Assembly (NCBI GenBank): GCA_016793585.1
Contig: JAEUJR010000655.1
Location: forward strand, 1 to 5,016
Direction: 5' to 3'
DNA from: Archangium sp.
Lineage (GTDB): Bacteria > Myxococcota > Myxococcia > Myxococcales > Myxococcaceae
Length of the DNA: 5,016 nt
Shown: positions 1-5,016 of the stretch, in pieces
Layout: each line of letters opens with the position of its first letter
How positions within the stretch are numbered: the stretch's first letter is position 1
The notes under the pieces: model-generated
Databases searched by the model: none
What the model was told of the DNA's origin: nothing
Seen by the model: the letters and a program-made list of their open reading frames with translations, nothing else
Translations under genes and position numbers: made by a program

Positions 1-1320
1 CTTGCCGACCTCGCCCCACTGCGCGTCCTTCACGCCGATGACGGCGACCTCTCGCAGCTTCGGGTGCGTCGAGAGCACGCGCTCGATCTCGACGGGGTAC
101 ACGTTCTCGCCGCCGCTGATGAACATCTCCTTCTTGCGGCCGGCGACGAAGAAGAAGCCCTCGGCGTCTCGTCGCAGCAGATCGCCTGTCACGAACCAGC
201 CATCGCGAAACGCCTCGCGCGTCGCTTTTTCGTTCTGCCAGTAGCCGGGCGTGCAGGCCGGCCCGCGAAGGAGCAGCTCGCCGACCTCGTCGACGCCACA
301 CTCCGAGCCGTCATCTCGAACGATCTTCGCGTCGACGTAGAAGTTGGGGAACCCGATGCTGCCCATCTTGCGCGCCGAGTCTTCGGCGTTGAGCGAGAAG
401 CAGTTGGGCCCGAACTCGGTCATGCCGAAGCCCTGCCGAATCGAGACGCCGCGCGACTGCCAGGTCTTGATGAGCTCGAGCGGCATCGGCTCGCCCCCGA
501 CGATCGCGAAGCGCACGCTCTTCAGCGACGTCTTCGCGAACGAAGGCGCGCGCGCCATCGTGTCCATCGTCGTTGGTACGCCAAAGAGCACCGTCACGCC
601 CTGCGCGTCACACAGCGAGAGAATGCGCTCGGCGTCGAACTTCTTGAGAAAGACGATGCGCGCGCCGCGGTGCAGGAACGGCGTGTTGAGCACGTGCCAG
701 CCGCTCGTGTGGAAGAACGGCAGGAAGCTGACCGTCACGTCCTGCTGGGTGAGATCGAGCCGCAGGCCGGTGCTCACCGAGTTCCAGAACACCATCGCGT
801 GCGTGATGAGCGCGCCCTTCGGAGCGCCCGTCGTGCCCGAGGTGTAGAGCACCATGCAGACGTCGCTCTGGGTCGCGACGAACGGCGAGGGCGCGTCGGA
901 GTACGTCGACGCGTCGGCCTCGAGCGCCTCGAATGAGCGCGTCGCGGCAGAGACCGGCGCCAACTTCGAGACGGTGTCGGCGTACACGCTCGAGTGGATG
1001 AAGAGCGCGGGCTTCGAGTCGGCGACGATGTGATCGATCTCGCGCGCCGCCAGGCGGAAGTTGATGGGCACCAGCGTCGCGCCGAGCCGCGTCACCGCGA
1101 AGAAGAGGGGAATGAAGCCGACCTCGTTGCCCGCCAGCACCGCCACGCGATCGCCACGTCTCACGCCGCTCGCCTCGAGCAGCCGCGCGAGCTTCGACGT
1201 CGAAACGAAGAGCTGTCGCCACGTCCACTCCCGGTTCGAGTCGGCGTCGACCAGCGCCACACGGTCAGGAGCGTACGTCGCCCAGCGCGCCAGCCAGTCG
1301 AGCTCGATCGGATCGTTCAT
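1..1320 (-). CDS. Acyl-CoA synthetase (AMP-forming, adenylate-forming enzyme family), C-terminus cut off by window edge
   Basis: The reading frame is open from the ATG at 1320 to base 1, giving 440 codons with no stop, so the gene runs off the left edge. Enzymes of this family activate a carboxylic acid with ATP to an acyl-adenylate and then transfer it to CoA in the cytoplasm. The core motifs are present in order: the P-loop YTSGTTGAPKG at residues 159-169, PFFHTSGW at 201-208, VGGEPMP at 274-280, QGFGMTE at 296-302, TGD at 378-380 (ribose-binding Asp), and the hinge GRKKEMF from 394 followed by SGGENVYP. Family members are usually about 500-550 residues, so roughly 70-110 residues, including the catalytic Lys of the C-terminal subdomain, should lie outside. 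The start is supported by a GGAGG six bases upstream and by the ATGA overlap with the preceding gene. N-terminus and motifs fit a medium- or long-chain fatty acid or aryl-acid CoA ligase, but the substrate cannot be read from the sequence. The family call is secure; the specificity is open. Confidence 0.95.
   Translation of the reverse strand, partial: MNDPIELDWLARWATYAPDRVALVDADSNREWTWRQLFVSTSKLARLLEASGVRRGDRVAVLAGNEVGFIPLFFAVTRLGATLVPINFRLAAREIDHIVADSKPALFIHSSVYADTVSKLAPVSAATRSFEALEADASTYSDAPSPFVATQSDVCMVLYTSGTTGAPKGALITHAMVFWNSVSTGLRLDLTQQDVTVSFLPFFHTSGWHVLNTPFLHRGARIVFLKKFDAERILSLCDAQGVTVLFGVPTTMDTMARAPSFAKTSLKSVRFAIVGGEPMPLELIKTWQSRGVSIRQGFGMTEFGPNCFSLNAEDSARKMGSIGFPNFYVDAKIVRDDGSECGVDEVGELLLRGPACTPGYWQNEKATREAFRDGWFVTGDLLRRDAEGFFFVAGRKKEMFISGGENVYPVEIERVLSTHPKLREVAVIGVKDAQWGEVGK
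1317..1320 (-). promoter_or_regulatory. ATGA start/stop overlap (likely translational coupling)
   Basis: The TGA of the surface protein (1319-1317) overlaps the ATG of the acyl-CoA ligase (1320-1318) as ATGA. Such four-base overlaps usually mean that both genes are on one mRNA and that the second is translated by reinitiation or by ribosomes arriving from the first. Confidence 0.85.
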
Positions 1321-3671
1321 GTGCGGCCTCCAAGTCGTCGCAGGAGCAGGAGCAGGCCGATGAGGAGCGCGCTGGACGAATCAGCGCTCGTGCACCCGCA
1401 GACAGCGACGTACTCAGCGCTCGTCTCGGGGCCTGCATCAGGGCTCACGCCGGCGTCGGCGGCTCCAGCGTCGTTCACACCGCCGTCGGGCTGACCCGCA
1501 TCGGGAGCACCAGCGTCGAGCACGCCCGCATCGACAGACCCCGCATCGACGGACCCCGCATCGACGGACCCCGCATCGACGGACCCTGCATCGACGGAGC
1601 CTGCATCGACTGACCCTGCATCGACGGACCCTGCATCGACGGACCCCGCATCGACGGACCCTGCATCGAGCCCACCGGCATCTGGAGCGCCCGCATCTGG
1701 CGAGCCAGGGTACGGAGGCTGAATGAGTCGCGCGGCGATGCGCCAGGCGCCCGCGTCGACGTCGAACGACTCCCACGAGGCGAGCACTTCGCCGGTCGGC
1801 GCCTTCGCTGCGCGTACGTTTCGAGCGGGAGACGGGTCGTTGGTGAGCGGTGCAAGCGTCGAGAGCGTGCCGGCGTAGCCAGCCCAGACCGCTGGCCCGC
1901 CGTCGGGCACCACCGCGACGACGACGACGACTCCAGGCCCCACGTCGACGGCCGCCGGAGACTCGGCCGGTGACAGCGGGAAGGACGCCCGCCTCGTGCC
2001 GTTCGCCAATTCGTAGACCTCGACCGAGGTCGGCCCGCTGAGGGTGACGTGCATGGCGCCCGTGTCGCCGATGGTGAGGCAGCGCTCGATCGGCGGCGAC
2101 GTTGCCGGCAGGGTCACGACCGAGCTCACGCTGGTCCCCGACTCGCTGATGCCGTTGATCGACGAGCCGCTCGCGGGCGCGTACCAATACGTGCCCGAGT
2201 TCCACGCGACGCACCCGCGGGGAACGGGGTCGAGCATGCGCGGCATCGTCCACGTGCTGTGCCGGCCCAGGCCCGCGACTCGAGACCAGGTGAAGTAGCT
2301 CGATTGCCCGACCACCGTCTCGTCGAGCGCCGGCCCCTCCAACGGGCCAACGCCTCCGCGGTAGACGTGCAGCGACCGCACGCCCCCTGCGGTGATGGTT
2401 GCGTAGGTGCCCCCGTCTGGAGCGCTCACGAGGCTCGGCTCGAACGGTGTGGAGCTCGAGCCCTGGTTGAGGTGCGCCTGCGCACCTGAGACGTCGATGA
2501 GGCCCGCTTGAAGCTCCCAGCTCGCGCCCGATCGCTGATCCCACAGCGTCAGGAAGCCACCCTCGACACTCGACCAGACCGCCGAGGCCGAGTGCTGCGG
2601 CGCTGGGGCGAGGAACGGGTGGTAGACGACCTGGCTGAACTGAGGCCCTGTGCCGCTCAGGCTCACGTCGCGCAACACCACCTCGCCGGGGGTGAGCTCG
2701 GCCAGCGTGAAAGGAAGACTGCTGCCAGCGATCGCCAGCGGCAGACCGCCGTCGCCGAGGAGCGTTCCAAGCACCTGCCCACTCTCGGTGACGACCTGCA
2801 CCTCGATGCCGCCGTCACCACGAAAGACGGCGAGCGTGTCGGTGCCGCTGCGCGCCACCAGTGGAGGAATCTGGAACGCGTTGGTGCCCATCACGACCGC
2901 GCCGGCGTCGGGAAGCCGCAGGCGCACCGAGTTGCCCGATTGAAAGACGAACGTCGCAGGCCCCTGGTTGGGCACGCCCACCACGAACGTCGCGTTGGTC
3001 GCGAGCGTCGGGCCGGCGCCCGTGGTGACGGAGTAGGTGCTCACGGTGCCAGATGCATCGACCGTGAGCAGGGTCAGCCCTCCGTCGCTCTCGGCGAAGC
3101 TGATGCTGCGGTAGGGCGCCGACAGAAGGACTGGCGCGAGGGTGGGCCTGGTTCTCAGCAACGAGACCTGGCCAGGGCGCCGCGTCGCCATCATCGTCGT
3201 CGAGGGCGATGACGCAGCCGCGAACTCCTGAATGGGGCCAGTCCCGTTGTCAGGCGGCGAGCTCAACTGGGGAAACCGGGAGAACCGCCCCGTCGAAGTG
3301 CTGGTCGTCTCGATGAAGCCCGCACCGCCGTCGGTCGGCTGGCAAGCCCAGGCCGCGACGAGAACCGAGGTCGACTCTGCGAGCAGGCGAGGCTGGCCAC
3401 AGGGGCGCGGCTCACGGGTCAACAGCGTCTGGGTGATGGGGCCAGCGAGCGGCACCCAGGTGCCCGCCCACGCATCGAGGCCTGCGTCGTTCAGATCGAA
3501 CCCGCGGCGTCGGTCCATCCACACCGCTTCGAGGCTGGCCCCTCGCCGAAGCAGGGCGGGCGGGCCTTCGAGCCGAATCGGCTCCAGCGGCGCGTCGAAC
3601 CCGAAGGGATCAGTGTTCACCGGCGGCCACACCGTCTGGCCAAGCGTGAGCGTCAACAGCACAGACAGCAT
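1317..3671 (-). CDS. Predicted secreted, surface-anchored protein with DAG-repeat linker and MYXO-CTERM-like C-terminal signal
   Basis: This is a complete 784-residue protein of unknown function. Residues 1-12 (MLSVLLTLTLGQ) look like a short signal peptide, although without the usual basic N-region. Residues about 13-651 are a Gly/Ser/Thr/Val-rich globular part likely to be beta-structured. It contains recurring Trp/Arg segments (AVWMDRRRG at 49-57, LTLWDQRSG at 374-382, VLASWESFD at 629-637), which suggest propeller-like blades; that is inference. The cysteines are C91, C110, C487, C531, C758 and C760. Residues 657-741 form 17 five-residue units ending in DAG or DGG. C758-G-C760, a hydrophobic run at 768-777 and the tail RRLGGRT form the sorting signal. 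The start at 3671 is fixed because an in-frame TAG lies nine bases upstream; GAGGT provides the ribosome binding site. It follows a paralogue by 45 bases in the same reading frame and overlaps the acyl-CoA ligase start by four bases. The role is unknown; an exported surface location is fairly likely. Confidence 0.9.
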   Translation of the reverse strand: MLSVLLTLTLGQTVWPPVNTDPFGFDAPLEPIRLEGPPALLRRGASLEAVWMDRRRGFDLNDAGLDAWAGTWVPLAGPITQTLLTREPRPCGQPRLLAESTSVLVAAWACQPTDGGAGFIETTSTSTGRFSRFPQLSSPPDNGTGPIQEFAAASSPSTTMMATRRPGQVSLLRTRPTLAPVLLSAPYRSISFAESDGGLTLLTVDASGTVSTYSVTTGAGPTLATNATFVVGVPNQGPATFVFQSGNSVRLRLPDAGAVVMGTNAFQIPPLVARSGTDTLAVFRGDGGIEVQVVTESGQVLGTLLGDGGLPLAIAGSSLPFTLAELTPGEVVLRDVSLSGTGPQFSQVVYHPFLAPAPQHSASAVWSSVEGGFLTLWDQRSGASWELQAGLIDVSGAQAHLNQGSSSTPFEPSLVSAPDGGTYATITAGGVRSLHVYRGGVGPLEGPALDETVVGQSSYFTWSRVAGLGRHSTWTMPRMLDPVPRGCVAWNSGTYWYAPASGSSINGISESGTSVSSVVTLPATSPPIERCLTIGDTGAMHVTLSGPTSVEVYELANGTRRASFPLSPAESPAAVDVGPGVVVVVAVVPDGGPAVWAGYAGTLSTLAPLTNDPSPARNVRAAKAPTGEVLASWESFDVDAGAWRIAARLIQPPYPGSPDAGAPDAGGLDAGSVDAGSVDAGSVDAGSVDAGSVDAGSVDAGSVDAGSVDAGSVDAGVLDAGAPDAGQPDGGVNDAGAADAGVSPDAGPETSAEYVAVCGCTSADSSSALLIGLLLLLRRLGGRT
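1320..1412 (-). other. MYXO-CTERM-like C-terminal sorting signal of the 784-residue protein
   Basis: Residues 754-784 contain CGC (codons TGC GGG TGC at 1392-1400), a polar spacer TSADSSS, a hydrophobic run ALLIGLLLLL and the basic end RRLGGRT. Cys, transmembrane helix and Arg cluster in this order at the extreme C-terminus define the MYXO-CTERM type of signal known from myxobacteria. Such signals are thought to be processed by dedicated intramembrane proteases and to lead to surface attachment. The hydrophobic run is short and the Arg cluster is interrupted, so the match is good but not canonical. Confidence 0.82.
1327..1331 (-). promoter_or_regulatory. Ribosome binding site of the acyl-CoA ligase, inside the preceding gene
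   Basis: GGAGG lies six bases before the ATG at 1320. It is read at the same time as part of the Leu-Gly-Gly-Arg codons in the basic C-terminal tail of the surface protein. This fixes the ligase start and means ribosomes finishing the upstream gene pass directly over it. Confidence 0.85.
1449..1703 (-). repeat. 15-bp tandem repeat encoding a DAG five-residue linker
   Basis: There are seventeen consecutive 15-base units encoding residues 657-741 of the 784-residue protein. The centre, 1524-1658, is nine uninterrupted SVDAG units (45 residues). On the plus strand these read as GCATCGAC at 15-base spacing starting at 1528. Unit-to-unit differences are mostly a C/T change in the Gly codon (GGG or GGA) or the Ala codon, and in the Ser codon, so they are largely silent. 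The flanking units are degenerate: SPDAG, APDAG and GLDAG before, and VLDAG, APDAG, QPDGG, VNDAG and AADAG after. The near-identity of the core indicates recent expansion by slippage or recombination, and the 15-base unit keeps the frame. The product is an acidic flexible linker between the globular part and the membrane signal. Confidence 0.95.
1741..1787 (-). repeat. Paralogous 47-bp block, copy in the 784-residue gene
   Basis: This segment matches 4081-4127 in 44 of 47 bases, including CGCCAGGCGCCCGCGTCGA on the plus strand at its start. It encodes the part around ASWESFDVDAGAWR just upstream of the repeat linker. Surrounding parts of the two genes are much less alike at the DNA level. Confidence 0.85.
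3636..3671 (-). other. Probable short signal peptide of the 784-residue protein
   Basis: The first residues, MLSVLLTLTLGQ, form a compact hydrophobic stretch followed by TVWPP and a polar, Pro-rich region. This fits a short Sec-type signal with cleavage near residue 11-12. The N-region lacks Lys or Arg, which is unusual. The in-frame TAG just upstream rules out a longer N-terminus. There is no lipobox Cys. Export is also supported by the C-terminal sorting signal. Confidence 0.6.
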
Positions 3672-3679
3672 CGCTCGCT

Positions 3680-3684
3680 ACCTC
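3680..3684 (-). promoter_or_regulatory. Ribosome binding site of the 784-residue protein
   Basis: GAGGT lies eight bases before the ATG at 3671 in the 45-base gap after the upstream paralogue. It overlaps an in-frame TAG, so the start cannot be further upstream. It also forms one arm of the inverted repeat at 3681-3693. Confidence 0.7.
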
Positions 3685-3693
3685 ATCATGAGG
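3681..3693. repeat. Small perfect inverted repeat in the intergenic gap
   Basis: CCTCAT and ATGAGG flank a single base. The gap of one base is too small for a stable RNA hairpin loop, so as RNA only the inner part would open and the outer pairs form. As DNA it resembles a small operator half-site pair. It covers the ribosome binding site of the 784-residue protein. It may be chance; no T-run follows, so it is not a terminator. Confidence 0.4.
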
Positions 3694-3716
3694 CATTGCG
3701 AGCGGGAACCCCTCTG

Positions 3717-5016
3717 TCACCGAGCCGCGCGCGCCCTTCGCGCAAGGAGCAGCACGAGCCCTGCGAAGAGCAGCGACTGCCCGTCTCCCGTCGAGCAACC
3801 GCACACCGGCACGAAGATCGGCCCGGCAGATGCGCCGCCATCGGCTCCGGCGTCCACACCTGCGTCGTCGAGCCCACCATCGAAGGCGCCACCGTCAGTG
3901 CCGCCGCCGTCAGCAGAGCCGCCGTCAGGAGCGCCGCCGTCAGAAGCGCCGCCGTCAGGAGTGCCGCCGTCAGGAGTGCCGCCGTCAGGAGCGCCGCCGT
4001 CAGGAGCGCCGCCGTCAGTGCCACCACCGTCGACGCCACCATCTGCAGGCGACAGGCCCTGAATGAGCCTCATGGCCACTCGCCAGGCGCCCGCGTCGAG
4101 CTCGAACGACTCCCATGAGGCGAGCACGTCACCGCTCGGGGTTGCCGTGGCGCGCACGTTCCGCACTGGCTGGGTTTCGCTCGTGAGCGGCCCACCGACC
4201 GACTGAGCGCCGCCGAAGAAGCTCCAGACCAGGGTGTTGCGCTGGCCGTCGGGCACGAGCGCTGCGACGACGACGACTCCGTCGTGAACCGCCACTGAGG
4301 CAACAGGGCCGGCCAACGCCCAGTTCGCCTGGCCGAGCGAGGCCAAAGCGTCGACTCGGTGAACGGTGACGTCGGAGTTCGTCCAGGTCGTGAGGTACTT
4401 CACGCCGCGGGAGTCGAGGGTGAGGCAGCGCTGAAAGGGCGAGAGCGGCGCAGCGGGCAGCGGCAGGTTCAGCGACGTGGTGACACCGGGTTCGCTCACC
4501 TGCAGAATCCCGAGGGCCGTCGCGAGCAGGTACACGCCTTGCGACCACGCGACACACCCGGGCGGGGGCGCGCTCGAGAGTGTCGTACCCAGGCTGTGCC
4601 TCGTCGAACCCGTTCCTGGTGACCACGAGAGGTAGCTCGACGCGCCGACGACGATCTCCTCGAGCAGGCCGCCGTCCCTCACGCCGACCTGCGGCCCGAG
4701 CACGCCGCCGATGACTGGGAACAGGCGGCGACCCACGTCGTCGCTCAGCGCCACGTACAGGCCCCCGTCAGGCGCGGTCGCGAACGAAGGGCGGCTGGGC
4801 CGAGCACTGCTGGAGACGACGCCGAGCTCGAAGATCCCTCCGGTGTCGACCAGCGCCTCTCGCGTCTCCCAGGCCCCACCGTCTCGCTGATCCCACATGA
4901 CGAGAAAGCTGTTGTCGTTCGGCGACCACGCTCCGGCGAGGCCGAGCTGCGGGCGCGGCGCCAGAAAAGCAGCGCGCGGCCCGCTGAGGTTCGGAGTCAC
5001 CATGCCCATCACCGTC
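3717..5016 (-). CDS. Partial paralogous surface protein with DGG-repeat linker and MYXO-CTERM-like C-terminal signal (5' end outside window)
   Basis: About 432 codons run in from the right edge to a TGA at 3717-3719. A GTG at 5010-5012 could serve as a start on paper, but the sequence there aligns with about residue 345 of the downstream 784-residue paralogue. FLAPRPQ through WDQR matches it without gaps over 28 residues (14 identical), so the true N-terminus and signal peptide are almost certainly beyond the window. Other shared parts are GCVAW (Cys codon 4554-4556), QRCLT (Cys codon 4425-4427) and the NVRA...RLIQ block just before the linker (25 of 34 identical). The linker is a run of five-residue units ending in DGG. 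The C-terminus has VPVCGC, the hydrophobic stretch SLLFAGLVLLLA and the tail RRARAAR. Function is unknown; by analogy with MYXO-CTERM proteins it is probably exported and surface-held. It is the first of the three genes seen in this apparent operon. Confidence 0.88.
   Translation of the reverse strand, partial: TVMGMVTPNLSGPRAAFLAPRPQLGLAGAWSPNDNSFLVMWDQRDGGAWETREALVDTGGIFELGVVSSSARPSRPSFATAPDGGLYVALSDDVGRRLFPVIGGVLGPQVGVRDGGLLEEIVVGASSYLSWSPGTGSTRHSLGTTLSSAPPPGCVAWSQGVYLLATALGILQVSEPGVTTSLNLPLPAAPLSPFQRCLTLDSRGVKYLTTWTNSDVTVHRVDALASLGQANWALAGPVASVAVHDGVVVVAALVPDGQRNTLVWSFFGGAQSVGGPLTSETQPVRNVRATATPSGDVLASWESFELDAGAWRVAMRLIQGLSPADGGVDGGGTDGGAPDGGAPDGGTPDGGTPDGGASDGGAPDGGSADGGGTDGGAFDGGLDDAGVDAGADGGASAGPIFVPVCGCSTGDGQSLLFAGLVLLLARRARAAR
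3720..3821 (-). other. MYXO-CTERM-like C-terminal sorting signal of the upstream paralogue
   Basis: The last 34 residues start at PIFVPVCGC (Cys codons at 3801-3803 and 3795-3797), continue with the polar STGDGQ and the hydrophobic SLLFAGLVLLLA, and end in RRARAAR. The order and spacing are the same as in the neighbouring protein although most residues differ, so the CGC, the helix and the basic tail are what has been conserved. Confidence 0.83.
3858..4022 (-). repeat. 15-bp tandem repeat encoding a DGG five-residue linker
   Basis: There are eleven consecutive 15-base units near the 3' end of the upstream paralogue. In protein order they read GTDGG, APDGG, APDGG, TPDGG, TPDGG, ASDGG, APDGG, SADGG, GTDGG, AFDGG and LDDAG. 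On the plus strand the core unit is GCCGCCGTCAGGAGC, most uniform over about 3918-4016. The array sits at the same place in the protein as the DAG array of the neighbouring paralogue and has the same period, but the codons and residues differ, so the two arrays were expanded separately. It probably forms a flexible acidic spacer that holds the globular part away from the membrane. Confidence 0.93.
4081..4127 (-). repeat. Paralogous 47-bp block, copy in the upstream gene
   Basis: This is the partner of 1741-1787 (44 of 47 bases identical). It encodes the corresponding ASWESFELDAGAWR region. The three mismatches lie at two adjacent bases near the middle and at one silent codon position. Confidence 0.85.

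Noticed and set aside
64..936. Long open frame on the plus strand opposite the acyl-CoA ligase
   Set aside because: It is Arg/Glu/Ala-rich and has no recognisable domain. The opposite strand encodes all the adenylate-forming motifs in order. It is a typical antisense open frame in GC-rich coding DNA.
1524..1658. CRISPR-like array
   Set aside because: The units are 15 bases, directly adjacent with no spacers, and encode a regular peptide in frame, so this is a coding tandem repeat.
1438..2544. Second minus-strand open frame within the 784-residue gene
   Set aside because: It is the same strand read in another frame. It is extremely Arg-rich with a Cys/Arg repeat from the 15-base array and shows none of the features conserved between the paralogues.
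3672..3716. Terminator or internal promoter between the paralogues
   Set aside because: No stable hairpin followed by a T-run and no convincing -35/-10 pair is visible in this short gap.
3672..3719. Single gene split by a stop codon, or readthrough from the upstream paralogue into the 784-residue protein
   Set aside because: The two are in the same frame, but a TGA and then a TAG separate them. The upstream one ends in a full sorting signal and the downstream one has its own ribosome binding site and signal peptide, so they are separate genes.
3232..4062. Plus-strand open frame ending in Pro-Pro-Ser-rich repeats
   Set aside because: The repeats are just the antisense reading of the DGG array. 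The frame crosses the end of one real gene and the start of another, and has no credible start context.
3717..5012. GTG at 5010-5012 as the true start of the upstream gene
   Set aside because: The frame stays open to the window edge, the sequence there aligns with the middle of the paralogue, and no signal peptide follows. The gene is better read as truncated by the edge.

Overview
The window is GC-rich, with strongly G/C-ending codons, and its real genes all lie on the minus strand, so transcription runs from high to low coordinates. Two proteins end in a CGC motif, a short hydrophobic segment and an Arg-rich tail. This is the MYXO-CTERM type of sorting signal and it points to the Myxococcota. 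Asp-Ala-Gly and Asp-Gly-Gly linkers just before that signal are also typical of secreted proteins in this group. The species cannot be named from the sequence.

The layout, in order of transcription, is as follows. (1) Positions 5016-3717 hold the 3' part of a gene for a predicted cell-surface protein; its start lies beyond the right edge. (2) A 45-base gap (3672-3716) carries a ribosome binding site and a small inverted repeat. (3) Positions 3671-1317 hold a complete 784-residue paralogue of the first protein. It has a probable short signal peptide, a long beta-rich globular region, a 17-unit five-residue repeat linker and the C-terminal sorting signal. (4) Positions 1320-1 hold the first 440 codons of an acyl-CoA synthetase (AMP-forming ligase) whose C-terminus lies beyond the left edge. 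Its ATG overlaps the TGA of the preceding gene in an ATGA, and its ribosome binding site sits inside the last codons of that gene.

The three genes look like one transcription unit: the gaps are 45 bases and minus 4 bases, and no terminator-like hairpin with a T-run is visible between them. The two surface proteins are tandem duplicates. They share an ungapped block ending in WDQR, a conserved pair of cysteines, a strongly conserved block just before the linker, and the C-terminal signal. Their linkers differ: one is built on DAG and the other on DGG, both with a 15-base period. Nothing in the sequence says what the surface proteins bind or why an acyl-CoA ligase is coupled to them. No RNA gene, mobile element, CRISPR array or attachment site was seen. 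There is no gene-free stretch above 300 bases.
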